From Brevibacterium iodinum ATCC 49514 (lineage in GTDB: Bacteria; Actinomycetota; Actinomycetes; Actinomycetales; Brevibacteriaceae): a stretch of DNA of 64,000 nucleotides. The notes below the pieces were generated by a model. That model searched no databases and was not told where the DNA came from. It was given only the letters and a program-made list of their open reading frames with translations. Below, piece by piece: positions 16,908-25,517 of this stretch. Numbering within the stretch: the stretch's first letter is position 1; each line of letters begins with the position of its first letter. The position numbers were made by a program, and so were the translations under genes. Location of the stretch: the NCBI RefSeq assembly GCF_900169265.1, contig NZ_FXYX01000018.1:1-64000 (forward strand). The letters run 5' to 3'.

Positions 16908-18541
16908 CAGATATTCAGCCTCCCCAGCGGGGTCGCCGCTGCCATGAATGCGCTGTCCTGCTGTCCGTACATCACTCGAAGTTCACAGTTCGCGCGTGCC
17001 GCCGCAGTCTTCAACTGCGACACGCTTGCGTCCATCTCTTCTTCGCTGAATGCCGACACGGTCACCATCACCGTCATTTTCAGAGCCGCATGGCCCCGCT
17101 CCAGTTCGCTTTCCTCTTGGCTCAAGTCTTCGAGCTGTCGGTCGTGCCGGAGAGTCGTCTGCTTGCCCAGCTTGTCTCGCAACGTCGCGTTTGATGTCCA
17201 CGTCGCTTTCGACCGCTCATTCGTCTTCAACGCTTTACCGATATCTCGCGGTTTCATGTACACACTCACTGTGTGCCGGAAATCTCCCGAGAAGATGAAG
17301 TTTTGCAAGAACCCGAGCTGTGCCTGTGACCGAGGGAATTCAGAGACCTTAAAGGTTCGGTGAATAGCTCCCTCGGATGCGAACGTCGCCAACGAATCGC
17401 GTGCCCACATTGGACCCGCAGCACCCACATCGACTCCATCTTCACGCTCGGAGATTTCTACTGAGGCGGCAGGGTCAAAGGCGGTCCGAACAAGTGCAGC
17501 CAACGACCGCGGGGAGTGCCACCGAACGACCTCTGTGCCTGATTCCGGAAGTGCCGACTCAACGGCACCCATGGCCACCAATGCTGTTTCCATGAATCCG
17601 CGGATGCCGCGTCCAGCTGAATGGATGCGCTTGGCCAGCTTCGTTTGGCTCAGAACCACGGCCATCCACATTCCATGCACTGGCCGTCCTTCTGCTGCAA
17701 CCAGCATGTCTACGAGCGACTGATGAAGGAAAGGGTCAATTGCCTCCCCGGCCTGCTCCACTGTCTCTCCGGTATCCGGGTCGACCACAGTCTGTGCGTT
17801 GCTTATTTCCTGCTCGTAGTGGTCGAGCACGGCTGAACCTGATGCGATTGTCGTCTGGTCTGCCATCTGTACTCGGAGCACGCCGTCGATTCCCGCAATC
17901 GTCGCCTCTGCTTCTGCCCACGCTCGAAGCCTGGTCTCCTGGTCTTCGAACGATTCGAGGCCGAACGCTTTGTGGGTCGATATTTGGGCGACCACAATTC
18001 CCTCTTTGGCAACCGGATCGTAGGCGAATGCTGCTCCGCCTGGCATCTGATAAACCAACAGCTCGCTGAACTCGCCCGGAAGCAGCAGCCGACCCGGTTT
18101 CAGCGGTTTGATCCGGCCTTTCTTGTCTCTTCCGGTGTCTTCACTGCGACGCGGCGGATCGATGACTTCCAATTCTGGACTGAGCTCAATCCCTTCGTCA
18201 CCGACAACCACATCGACACCGGATTCCTCGGGCAGGTATTCGTTCTGACCGGTGCGCTTTCGTGATTGGGAACTCAAGATAACCCGGACCCAGGTGAGCA
18301 GTGATTTTCCGAAGATTCGAGGAATACCGATTGCCCCGAACACTCCCGCTGTCAGTGCCGCTGCGATCAGTCCACCGGGGAAACCACCGGCGACTACGCA
18401 TACCACGATGATGACCATGCCCACGCCCAGGAACACGATCTGCAGCATGTCCATCCCGAACGCAACGCCGGTGGATTCCTCTCGCCCGAACCGGGCTCCG
18501 TCCCATTCGCTGGATTCATCATTGACAATCTGAGCGGTCAT
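16907..18541 (-). CDS. SCO6880/PrgI-like type IV secretion membrane protein
   Basis: This 544-residue protein has two closely spaced hydrophobic segments at residues 32-75, then a basic loop and a large cytoplasmic domain with LLVYQMPGGAAFAYDP. The layout, a PrgI-like membrane hairpin followed by a VirB4 N-terminal-like domain, matches SCO6880-type proteins of actinobacterial transfer loci. The ATG at 18541 was chosen because GGAAGGTG lies six bases upstream; the GTG at 18550 would overlap the preceding gene. It probably works with the VirB4-like ATPase encoded next. Confidence 0.75.
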   Translation of the reverse strand: MTAQIVNDESSEWDGARFGREESTGVAFGMDMLQIVFLGVGMVIIVVCVVAGGFPGGLIAAALTAGVFGAIGIPRIFGKSLLTWVRVILSSQSRKRTGQNEYLPEESGVDVVVGDEGIELSPELEVIDPPRRSEDTGRDKKGRIKPLKPGRLLLPGEFSELLVYQMPGGAAFAYDPVAKEGIVVAQISTHKAFGLESFEDQETRLRAWAEAEATIAGIDGVLRVQMADQTTIASGSAVLDHYEQEISNAQTVVDPDTGETVEQAGEAIDPFLHQSLVDMLVAAEGRPVHGMWMAVVLSQTKLAKRIHSAGRGIRGFMETALVAMGAVESALPESGTEVVRWHSPRSLAALVRTAFDPAASVEISEREDGVDVGAAGPMWARDSLATFASEGAIHRTFKVSEFPRSQAQLGFLQNFIFSGDFRHTVSVYMKPRDIGKALKTNERSKATWTSNATLRDKLGKQTTLRHDRQLEDLSQEESELERGHAALKMTVMVTVSAFSEEEMDASVSQLKTAAARANCELRVMYGQQDSAFMAAATPLGRLNI

Positions 18542-18546
18542 TGTTT

Positions 18547-19704
18547 TCACCTTCCACCTGTCACGAGTCGGCGCCCGGCTCGGGCTGTTCCACCGACTGA
18601 CTTCTTCACCACGCTGGTGCTTCCTCGGACCACTCGCTGTCCGGCCTGGTTGATGCCTCCATAGACGCGGCGCTGTCCTGCCATTGCGTAGTTACCTGCT
18701 GTCTGTTCAAGCATTCGTGCCGAGTCTGGGGTCATGAACGAAATGATGCTGATCATCACGATGGGCATCGCGGCCGAGATGATCACCAGGACCACTCCAG
18801 CTGCCATCTGAACCCAGTCAGAGCCGATGGATGCCATCGTGATGCCGAATTTGGTGACTGCTGCGGCAATTGGCTTCGCCATGAGCAGCGCCACCACCAA
18901 GCTCGCCCACTTCGAGGCGATGCCTTTAGCTGCATCCCACGACATCGCGAACACTCCCACCGGAGTGAACATCGCCAGCACGAGAACGATCACGGTGCGG
19001 AACAGCATCATCAGCATCAGTGCCAGGCATGACAGTAGAATTACGCCCGATACGAGCCATGGCAGGATGGACTGGCCTACCTGATCGGTCCCGGTTGCCA
19101 TGGCCCAGATTTCGTAGCCTGCGTCGACCTGGACTCCCCCGTCACCGTTATTCGCTGACGGGTCCCACCACAGTCCGAATAGCCGCAGAATGCCGCCGAC
19201 ACCAACATCATCACCACTGGTGTCGCCCTTGCCCACTTCCAGAATCCATTGCGCTAACTCGTCAGTTCCGACCAGTCCCAGGTACACAAGGCCGGCGCAG
19301 ATGTAGGTTGACGGGACGGCCAGCACTGCGGAGGCAAATGCGCGGAGCATTCCTGCTGTTGAAGACCGGTAGATCGACATGAAGATCTGGATTGCGAGGA
19401 AGATGATGAGGAGCGGCATCATGGCGATCACCATGACGTTGAGCATTCCTGGGTATTCCACGGTGTGCTGGTAGGCACCGCCCTGGTACACCTCAACTTC
19501 TCCACCGATGACCGCGATCCACCAGTCGGATCCCCCGCCTTCTGGAGTGAACGATCCCACTCCAAACGCACCTTTGAGGAACTCCCAAGATGCGATTGCG
19601 AATCCGTCGATTGATTGCTGGATCAGGGCCTGGATCGACTTTCCCCAGTCTTTCCAGGGACCGTCGAGAAGCCCTCCCCAATCATCTTTCTTCGCTAGAT
19701 ACAT
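18547..19704 (-). CDS. VirB6/TrbL-like polytopic membrane protein
   Basis: The 385-residue product has about seven hydrophobic segments between residues 88 and 325, including a run around VMVIAMMPLLIIFLAI and another near LPWLVSGVILLSCLAL, and ends in a basic Gly-rich tail. This topology fits the VirB6/TrbL channel component of type IV secretion. The gene lies between the small membrane proteins and the SCO6880-like gene, as in other actinobacterial loci. AAAGG upstream supports the ATG at 19704. Confidence 0.75.
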   Translation of the reverse strand: MYLAKKDDWGGLLDGPWKDWGKSIQALIQQSIDGFAIASWEFLKGAFGVGSFTPEGGGSDWWIAVIGGEVEVYQGGAYQHTVEYPGMLNVMVIAMMPLLIIFLAIQIFMSIYRSSTAGMLRAFASAVLAVPSTYICAGLVYLGLVGTDELAQWILEVGKGDTSGDDVGVGGILRLFGLWWDPSANNGDGGVQVDAGYEIWAMATGTDQVGQSILPWLVSGVILLSCLALMLMMLFRTVIVLVLAMFTPVGVFAMSWDAAKGIASKWASLVVALLMAKPIAAAVTKFGITMASIGSDWVQMAAGVVLVIISAAMPIVMISIISFMTPDSARMLEQTAGNYAMAGQRRVYGGINQAGQRVVRGSTSVVKKSVGGTARAGRRLVTGGR

Positions 19705-19739
19705 CGTTGCCTTTCATCGGTTCTCGCGCTTGGGAATCC

Positions 19740-20063
19740 TCAGAACAGTGACAGTCCCGAGAAGTACATGGCCGCACCACCGAGCGAACCCATGATCACG
19801 CAGGCTGCGAGCCCGATCAGCAGGGCCTTAGCTCCCATCGACTGCCCGGCACCGGATCCGCCGATCTTGGATGCCACCCAGAACGCCAAAGCGATACCCA
19901 TGAAGATGACGATGCACGCCATGATCGTGCCGAGAATCTGACCGCCGAGGGTGCGGAAGAAGCCCATCCACGGTGCGTCGAATCGGGGTTCCACACCTGG
20001 GTCATACCCCTGAGCAAGAACTGCTGTGCTGTGGTTGATGAATTCGGCTTTCATCATGTTCAT
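19740..20063 (-). CDS. Small two-helix membrane protein, possible pilin/VirB2-like subunit
   Basis: This 107-residue protein has two membrane segments (about residues 43-65 and 78-103) linked by a Gly/Ser-rich loop (KIGGSGAGQSMGAKAL). Size and topology resemble VirB2/TrbC-type subunits. There is no clear signal peptide cleavage site. It is placed directly before the VirB6-like gene. Family assignment is by topology and context only. Confidence 0.65.
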   Translation of the reverse strand: MNMMKAEFINHSTAVLAQGYDPGVEPRFDAPWMGFFRTLGGQILGTIMACIVIFMGIALAFWVASKIGGSGAGQSMGAKALLIGLAACVIMGSLGGAAMYFSGLSLF

Positions 20064-20120
20064 TTCTGCGGTTTCCTTTCAGAGACTCCCCGACCCTGTG
20101 CCGGAGAAATTCGAGGGGAA

Positions 20121-20879
20121 TTACTTCACCGGGATAGTGAACTTGCGGTACCCGTACACGGCGGGGTCGTTGTCCATGAACTTTTCGAAGAAGATCACTT
20201 CGACCGGCGCACCTTTTGCAGCATTGAAATTGGTGTTGTCGCAGTTGCCCTTTTTGCCGTCTGGTTGCCACTGGATGCGCGAATACATGGGTTCGTGTTT
20301 CTTCTCGTATTCGCTGCGGTTCTTCTTCCAGTCATCTTTGGAAGGCAGATCGCCGTGGTTGCCTTTCCACGTCAGGCTCTTCGTCCATGCCTTATCGGCA
20401 TTCCATTTGTGCGCTCCGATTTCCCGAATCGCCTTGCCCATCTTCGACGCTTCTGCTTCGGAGGGCTGATACTTCAGACCGTTCTTCCCTTCACCGTTGT
20501 CCGCCCCGTCCTTCTTGGCTTTCATGTGTTTCTTCGATGAAATCGAGACGGTTGCCGTGCACTTTGAATGCGGCGGTTTACGGTCGACCCGGATCGTTTT
20601 CTGTTTCGCCGCTTCCGGCAACAGTCCTTCTGTCTTCGAATCGCTCGAAGACCACTGGATTCCACCGCCGATGGAACCGAGCAGAATCACTCCGACGAAG
20701 AACAGACCTACGCCGACCTGTCCCTTCTTTGACCATTCTTGAATGGAGAACGACTTGCCTGCGAGCCACATCGTCAGCATCACACCGCAACCGACAACCG
20801 CCAGCGCGAGTGCTGAACCCAGGAACCAGGCCGCAACTGTATTCAGCTGCGTTACTGGTGCGGTGATGTCTTCGAGCAT
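20121..20879 (-). CDS. Membrane-anchored protein heading the transfer operon
   Basis: The 252-residue product has two N-terminal membrane helices (about residues 17-40 and 55-74) and a Lys-rich, presumably extracytoplasmic domain containing two cysteines (SKCTATV and KKGNCDN) that could form a disulphide. The ATG at 20879 follows TTGGAGG at ideal distance; the longer TTG start is less likely. It is the first gene after the hairpin at 20957-20985, so the block 2 promoter should lie in 20880-20956. The function is unknown; a cell-envelope role in mating is plausible. Confidence 0.65.
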   Translation of the reverse strand: MLEDITAPVTQLNTVAAWFLGSALALAVVGCGVMLTMWLAGKSFSIQEWSKKGQVGVGLFFVGVILLGSIGGGIQWSSSDSKTEGLLPEAAKQKTIRVDRKPPHSKCTATVSISSKKHMKAKKDGADNGEGKNGLKYQPSEAEASKMGKAIREIGAHKWNADKAWTKSLTWKGNHGDLPSKDDWKKNRSEYEKKHEPMYSRIQWQPDGKKGNCDNTNFNAAKGAPVEVIFFEKFMDNDPAVYGYRKFTIPVK

Positions 20880-20956
20880 TCGAGCCTCCAAGGAGAAAAC
20901 GTCGTGTCGTAGTCGTTTCTCTCTCGAAGCCGGATATGTCTGTCAGGGCATAGAAA

Positions 20957-20985
20957 GCGGGTGACCTCTCAATGAGATCACCCGC
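20957..20985 (-). terminator. Hairpin terminator of the regulatory/replication block
   Basis: A perfect 8-bp stem (GCGGGTGA / TCACCCGC) encloses a second TCTC/GAGA stem, and the minus strand continues with CTTTCTAT. It lies 58 bases after the stop codon of the last gene of block 1. Confidence 0.7.
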
Positions 20986-21042
20986 CCACAACCCAACGGT
21001 TCCATCGTCCGTCACTCAAATAGCCGCATCACTGCCATTTCT

Positions 21043-21948
21043 TCATCCCTCCCGTGTTCGGCGCTGAGCATTCCTGCCAGCTGCTTCGAGAAGTGCTTTA
21101 GCTCGTCGCGCTTCTTGACTGAGTCCTCTCACGTGACCGATCAGTTCTCTCTGTGTGGACTGCCAGTCCGCCCATGTCGCTTCAAATTCGATTTCCGTTC
21201 TCTCGTTGTCAGCCCAGATCTGCCACAGATCATCATCCGCCTGTATCTCGGCGTCCGTCAGACCCGTCAAAATTCGTTCGTCGACAGTTCTGATGAAAAT
21301 GATCTGTTCCAGGCTCGACGCCAGCATCATGGACAGTTCAACGAGGCGCACCAACTTGGTCTCGGCATCAGTGGTCGACAATCCTGCGGACTGAATCTCT
21401 CTCATGCTGGTTTCGGCTTCGCTGATGAGTTCAGCTGCCCACAGAATTTCGGAGTGGCCGACCAACGTCGATGCGGCTCCCGCTTCCAGCATTTCGCAAT
21501 AATTTGCCAAGCTGTCTTTCTCGGCTCTCGCTAGCTGAAACTCCAAGAGGTACAGGACGCCAGTCACTGCCGCCCCTGCCATGCCGTTCAGTACCCCGCC
21601 GAGGAAGCCGTATCCAAATCCCGATCCACTAAACACCGACCATGGGCCACCCAACATCAGTAGGACCGTGAAAACGCAACCCATTGCCCAGAACATCGGA
21701 ATCCCGTGAAACCCCGCAATGAGGCCGTCACCGAGCCGCATCCGCTTTACGGCAGCCAACTCGTTCCGCATAGGGCGTTCGCTCAACGCATCGAGCTCTT
21801 CACGATCTACAGGACCAAGACCGACCTGTTCTTCCTCTCTCCGTTTCACCGCGCGTGCTCCGACCACATCTAACGGGTAGTAACGGACTTCTTTGACCAC
21901 GCGGGATGCGTATTTGAGAACCTTGCTCCTTGCTTCGGAAGCGGACAT
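21043..21948 (-). CDS. Hypothetical membrane protein with coiled-coil tail
   Basis: The 301-residue product has two to three hydrophobic stretches between about residues 80 and 140, including FWAMGCVFTVLLMLGG, and a charged helical C-terminal half. The start at 21948 lies two bases after the stop of the upstream gene; the longer frame would overlap that gene. It is the last gene of block 1. No family recognised. Confidence 0.7.
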   Translation of the reverse strand: MSASEARSKVLKYASRVVKEVRYYPLDVVGARAVKRREEEQVGLGPVDREELDALSERPMRNELAAVKRMRLGDGLIAGFHGIPMFWAMGCVFTVLLMLGGPWSVFSGSGFGYGFLGGVLNGMAGAAVTGVLYLLEFQLARAEKDSLANYCEMLEAGAASTLVGHSEILWAAELISEAETSMREIQSAGLSTTDAETKLVRLVELSMMLASSLEQIIFIRTVDERILTGLTDAEIQADDDLWQIWADNERTEIEFEATWADWQSTQRELIGHVRGLSQEARRAKALLEAAGRNAQRRTREG

Positions 21949-21950
21949 CT

Positions 21951-22298
21951 TCACAGCGACCACACCAACCACAGTACGAACACCCAAGCAGCCATAGCGA
22001 TCACTGCGACCGCACCCAACAGCAGCCTGCCGGCCTGGCCGTGGAAGATTTTCGGCAGATTCTCTGGAGCGTCATCGTCTTCTTTGGGAACGATGTTTTC
22101 AAGGTAGTACGTCCACCAGCGACGGAAACGCGCTCGGTTCTTATCCCGCATGAGTCGCCAGCGACCGAACAGTCCTCGATACCTGTCGTACTCGAACAGA
22201 TCTTCCGACGCAGTCTCCTGCTTCCCCTGGTTTGGTGCTTCCTCATTAGTTTCGATGTTCAGACTTTCGTCCTGGTCTTGATAGTTCTTCTCAGCCAT
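21951..22298 (-). CDS. Small membrane-anchored hypothetical protein
   Basis: This 115-residue protein has an acidic N-terminus, an Arg-rich stretch (FGRWRLMRDKNRARFRRWW) near residue 45 and a single C-terminal membrane helix ending VFVLWLVWSL. It is therefore likely tail-anchored in the cytoplasmic membrane. The ATG overlaps the sigma factor stop codon (ATGA), so its translation is coupled to that gene. A membrane-bound regulator of the sigma factor is an attractive but untested idea. Confidence 0.7.
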   Translation of the reverse strand: MAEKNYQDQDESLNIETNEEAPNQGKQETASEDLFEYDRYRGLFGRWRLMRDKNRARFRRWWTYYLENIVPKEDDDAPENLPKIFHGQAGRLLLGAVAVIAMAAWVFVLWLVWSL

Positions 22299-23185
22299 CA
22301 CTCTCGTCCTTTCGCATCCTCAGCACTGAGTACTCCCAATGCCACCTGGAGAAGTGTTCTTGTCGTTGCCACATACTGCCTGACGGTGTTCCGTTCCCAT
22401 CCGGTCACCGTGACCACGTGTTCAACCGGGACTTTGCTAATGGGTCCTTTCCACGAACTCATTGCCATTGCGGTTTCGCGAGTCCAGGCCCCTGACTCAT
22501 CTGCACCGGGCAGACACTGAATCAGATCTGTGACTCTGATTCCCCGCGGCGACACTTGCTCTTTGTGATCGATGGCCCGGCGAATCACCTGGCAGTGCAA
22601 CTCGAACAGCCGTTTGCAGTCACGTACTCGCTGTTCGCTGAGTCCGAATGCTTTCGATGCGGTTCTCACATCTGATTCGAATTTCAGGTGGGTTAGGAAT
22701 CCGACCATGAATGCTTGTGTCTCCATCACTGATGCGGCTGCAGAGATCACTGGGCGAAGCCACGTCATCGTCGCAAGATGTTCTGCAACAACCACGGCGA
22801 TGTCTGTCCCCCAGGAGCGAGGATCACCAGCCGCAATCCGATCAAGAGCTTCTTCTACTGGAGCGGAGGAATCTTTTCCACCTGCCACCAAGTCTCCCGG
22901 ATTGCGTCGAGTCTCCATGTCGATGAGGTCGGCCATCCGGTTCCGAGCGATTCCCGTCAGCCACGCTTCCAGCCTGCCCAGTTCTGGGTCGAACCCGGCA
23001 CGTGCTTTCCACGCCGACACGATCACTTCACCGGCCACGTCATCTGCCCAGCGGGAGAGTCCGATCGACGCCATACGTGGTCGGATCGTTCGCTTTGAGA
23101 CAGTCTCAACGGCTGCAAGCAATTCATCTTCTGAAAATGGTTTTTTGTGCTCTTGCATGGTTCGCTGTCCTTTCTTCCCCGTCAT
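22298..23185 (-). CDS. ECF-like sigma factor with an internal insertion
   Basis: The 295-residue protein has a sigma region 2 signature near residues 45-92 (DDVAGEVIVSAWKARAGFDP, then LEAWLTGIARNRMADLI). A region 4-like helix-turn-helix lies at the C-terminus (VPVEHVVTVTGWERNTVRQY near 250-270). About 150 residues separate them, far more than the short linker of classical ECF factors. It probably directs RNA polymerase to element promoters. It overlaps the upstream gene by ATGA and is coupled to the downstream tail-anchored protein. The divergent spacing makes the sigma role likely but not certain. Confidence 0.75.
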   Translation of the reverse strand: MTGKKGQRTMQEHKKPFSEDELLAAVETVSKRTIRPRMASIGLSRWADDVAGEVIVSAWKARAGFDPELGRLEAWLTGIARNRMADLIDMETRRNPGDLVAGGKDSSAPVEEALDRIAAGDPRSWGTDIAVVVAEHLATMTWLRPVISAAASVMETQAFMVGFLTHLKFESDVRTASKAFGLSEQRVRDCKRLFELHCQVIRRAIDHKEQVSPRGIRVTDLIQCLPGADESGAWTRETAMAMSSWKGPISKVPVEHVVTVTGWERNTVRQYVATTRTLLQVALGVLSAEDAKGRE

Positions 23186-24360
23186 CCTGTAGCCCGGTCA
23201 CTCGCCTGAGTTGTTCGGTCGTTGACCGAGGTGGTTTCCATGACAGTGACCGTTTGGTCCCGGTCAACTAGCTCGCGGACATCCGCATCGAGTGCTTCGT
23301 ACACTGACCGGTCGAGCAGCTTGGGGAAGTCGAATTGTTTTCTGCATCCAGGGCAGGTCCGAGCGTTCCACCCGGACTCGGCGTGATGCCGAATCGGACA
23401 TTTAGGTTCCTGACCGACTGACCGTCCCTGTGTCCGGACTGTCCCGCTGTGGTCACCGAAACGGCCACTGACGGCTTCCCACCAATCGTGACCGTCGTTG
23501 AGCAGGCTACGGCGAATGAAAGCGTCCGGTGCTCCGACCGTCCGTGCGGACCGTCCGATGATCTGTTCGGCCAGCCAGACCGCCCGGTCACGGTCAAGGG
23601 CGACCGGCCACTGTCCGTCCACGACAGCGACGAGCTTGTCCAGATCGACCGAGCCACGAGCATTCGACACCCGGATGCAGCCAAGCTGTCCGCTCTGTTC
23701 GCCCCTCTGAATTTCTTCATTCTCGATCTTCGTCGTCTTCTCTGCCTCGGCTCCCGCCGAGCGCTTCTGCGGCCCGACACGTTCGCTGGTAGTCACAGAA
23801 GACGATGACGGTTCAATGACGGTTAGAGACGCACCCGCGTCAGTCTCCGCGCGCGGGACCCGACTCTCAGTCCGGTACCCCCCGACTGACAGTCGGTTAG
23901 GTGAACCTTGCTTCATGGACCCGACTGTCTGTCGGCTCTTGATTTCTCGGCCCGGAGAGCGGCCATCAGACTCCCTGCCGGGTACTGAATTCTCAACACC
24001 CGACTCTCTGTCGGCTGTTGCGCTCTCGGGGATTGCTTCAGTCCGCGCAATCGGCTCATTCACTGCTTCTGGATGCAGCCGATACATGTTGCCTGACTTC
24101 GCTCCCGCTGCCGTGTATCGGACTTCAACACTCACCAGACCGAGGTCACGGAACCGTTTCAGTGCACGCTGCACTGTGCGTTCGTTGAACCCGGATTCCC
24201 GCGCCAATAGACTCTGCGAAGGAAAGGCCGACCATAGTCCTGACTCTTCATCAAATGACGCGTTATCGGCCACCAGCATCAGGATGAACCGTTCTGGTCC
24301 CGAGAGCTCGAATAGATCGAATACTTGCCGTCTGGCCCACGTGATCATTTCTACCGCCAT
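23182..24360 (-). CDS. Winged-helix replication-initiator-like protein
   Basis: The 392-residue product starts with a winged helix (SQSLLARESGFNERTVQRAL near residue 55), a type common in replication initiators and regulators of actinobacterial plasmids and ICEs. A Ser/Arg-rich linker follows, then a C-terminal zinc-ribbon-like cluster CPIRHH...CPGCRKQF near 335-355. The DNA encoding the linker contains four imperfect palindromes of the form CCGAC-N5-GTCGG. GAAGGGGGTG upstream supports the ATG at 24360. A role in element replication is inference; a plain transcription factor is the alternative. Confidence 0.65.
   Translation of the reverse strand: MAVEMITWARRQVFDLFELSGPERFILMLVADNASFDEESGLWSAFPSQSLLARESGFNERTVQRALKRFRDLGLVSVEVRYTAAGAKSGNMYRLHPEAVNEPIARTEAIPESATADRESGVENSVPGRESDGRSPGREIKSRQTVGSMKQGSPNRLSVGGYRTESRVPRAETDAGASLTVIEPSSSSVTTSERVGPQKRSAGAEAEKTTKIENEEIQRGEQSGQLGCIRVSNARGSVDLDKLVAVVDGQWPVALDRDRAVWLAEQIIGRSARTVGAPDAFIRRSLLNDGHDWWEAVSGRFGDHSGTVRTQGRSVGQEPKCPIRHHAESGWNARTCPGCRKQFDFPKLLDRSVYEALDADVRELVDRDQTVTVMETTSVNDRTTQASDRATG
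23859..24014. repeat. Four iteron-like imperfect palindromes within the initiator-like gene
   Basis: Copies lie at 23859-23875 (CCCGACTCTCAGTCCGG), 23881-23896 (CCCGACTGACAGTCGG), 23920-23935 (CCCGACTGTCTGTCGG) and 23999-24014 (CCCGACTCTCTGTCGG). Each is a CCGAC half site, five spacer bases and a GTCGG half site; the first is degenerate. The spacing is not regular. They fall in the Ser/Arg linker of a DNA-binding protein gene, a common place for an origin recognised by its own initiator. Confidence 0.6.
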
Positions 24361-24372
24361 GCTTCACCCCCT

Positions 24373-24495
24373 TCAGTTCTCGTGTTGATTTTGTTGTTCC
24401 GTTTTCTCTGTCCCACGTGTTTCGCCGGGGATTTCATCGAGTAAGTCCAGTTGCCCCGGAACCTCGATTGGAGGCTTTTCCTCATCGACAGGCAT
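24373..24495 (-). CDS. Forty-residue acidic peptide with a possible clamp-binding motif
   Basis: The short frame begins MPVDEEKPPIEVPG and continues QLDLLDEIPGET. It starts just after the stop of the small membrane protein gene (a GTG at 24504 overlaps that stop as GTGA) and ends 12 bases before the initiator-like gene, filling an otherwise empty gap. QLDLL fits the QL(S/D)L(F/L) motif that binds the beta sliding clamp. The peptide is too short for family recognition, so reality rests on fit and codon pattern. Confidence 0.45.
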   Translation of the reverse strand: MPVDEEKPPIEVPGQLDLLDEIPGETRGTEKTEQQNQHEN

Positions 24496-24500
24496 CGTGT

Positions 24501-24707
24501 TCACCACTCGTCAGGCTGTGGCTCTTTGAAGCTGATCCTCAGATCGATCACTGAGTCCAGCCATACCCAGCCGTTTGCGATCCATCCCCACCACCACCGC
24601 AGGTCCAGCCAATGCAGGAACCACGGACCCTGATAGGTCAGCTCGGCCAGCGTTCCCAAAGTGAGCACAAACCCAAGGACGGCTAAGAAGAAAAAGCTTC
24701 TATTCAC
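24501..24707 (-). CDS. Small membrane protein
   Basis: The 68-residue product has an N-terminal hydrophobic helix (FFFLAVLGFVLTLGTLAEL) and a Trp-rich second hydrophobic stretch (WWWGWIANGWVWL). The GTG start at 24707 overlaps the upstream gene by eight bases and has AGG upstream. No cleavage site is visible, so it probably stays in the membrane. No family recognised. Confidence 0.6.
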   Translation of the reverse strand: MNRSFFFLAVLGFVLTLGTLAELTYQGPWFLHWLDLRWWWGWIANGWVWLDSVIDLRISFKEPQPDEW

Positions 24708-25137
24708 GACCTGTCACCCGCCCCGGCTTGTCAGCCGTCACTCCGGGCGCAGCCTCACGGACATAGCCTCGCGCCCGTCCTCCCGACTCTCCGGTATTGA
24801 TGGACACGAGGGACTCGTTCCGCCTAAACACCGCCAAAACCTTCACCAGCAGCATCAACACCACAATCAGATTCGCGACAGCAAGAAGTCCGGTACTGAC
24901 CTCTTCTGCGGGCGCTTCGCGCACCCATTTGATGGCTCTCGTCAAATAGGACGTGTGTTCCAGGACGCCCAGGACCAATACACACCACAGCCACCACACG
25001 GCGGTCATAAACACTCGCCGAATCTTCGGTTCTGAACGCCGGTACATGGCAACCGGTTGATAGGTGCCTACAACATCGTCACCAATCGCTCGGCCGAGCT
25101 TCGCCCAGTTCTTTCCCATACGGATCGAAACCTTCAT
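24700..25137 (-). CDS. Hypothetical two-helix membrane protein
   Basis: This 145-residue protein has membrane helices near residues 43-62 and 84-103 and basic cytoplasmic ends. Its ATG overlaps the stop of the upstream gene (ATGA). It belongs to a run of small membrane proteins typical of the spread or mating-aggregation regions of actinobacterial elements, but no known family is recognised. Confidence 0.7.
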   Translation of the reverse strand: MKVSIRMGKNWAKLGRAIGDDVVGTYQPVAMYRRSEPKIRRVFMTAVWWLWCVLVLGVLEHTSYLTRAIKWVREAPAEEVSTGLLAVANLIVVLMLLVKVLAVFRRNESLVSINTGESGGRARGYVREAAPGVTADKPGRVTGRE

Positions 25138-25517
25138 GATCGTTCCTCCGCTCGTTCGATTGCTTCCATCAGCGCTCTTCTCGCCGCCAGATAGCCTTGC
25201 CGCATGTCTTGCGAGAATCGGTCCCCCACCCGCGCGTGGAACGTGATCGCTCGGTCGTTCGCCAGTTCCTCCAGCACGTCGACGAGTTCGCGCATCTTCT
25301 CTACGCGTTCTGCTTTCGCGGTGGGACCTCGCCAGAAGTCAGCGACCGCCCTCATTGCCGCGAAATGACCGACTCTCGGCTCCCAGGTAGCCACGCCATG
25401 GTCTCTGGACGCATCAGCCAGGTCCTTCGCGTCAACGACCCGTCGGGCAGCCGGTGCCGAGTCTTCGCTGCGAAATTGCGTTCCGATTCTCGGTCCTCGT
25501 CCGTTCGGCGCGATCAT
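25134..25517 (-). CDS. Hypothetical soluble protein
   Basis: The 127-residue product begins MIAPNGRGPRIGTQFR and is helical in its C-terminal half. No membrane segment, Cys cluster or known motif is visible. Start and stop codons overlap both neighbours by one to four bases, so it is translated as part of the block. Function unknown. Confidence 0.7.
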   Translation of the reverse strand: MIAPNGRGPRIGTQFRSEDSAPAARRVVDAKDLADASRDHGVATWEPRVGHFAAMRAVADFWRGPTAKAERVEKMRELVDVLEELANDRAITFHARVGDRFSQDMRQGYLAARRALMEAIERAEERS

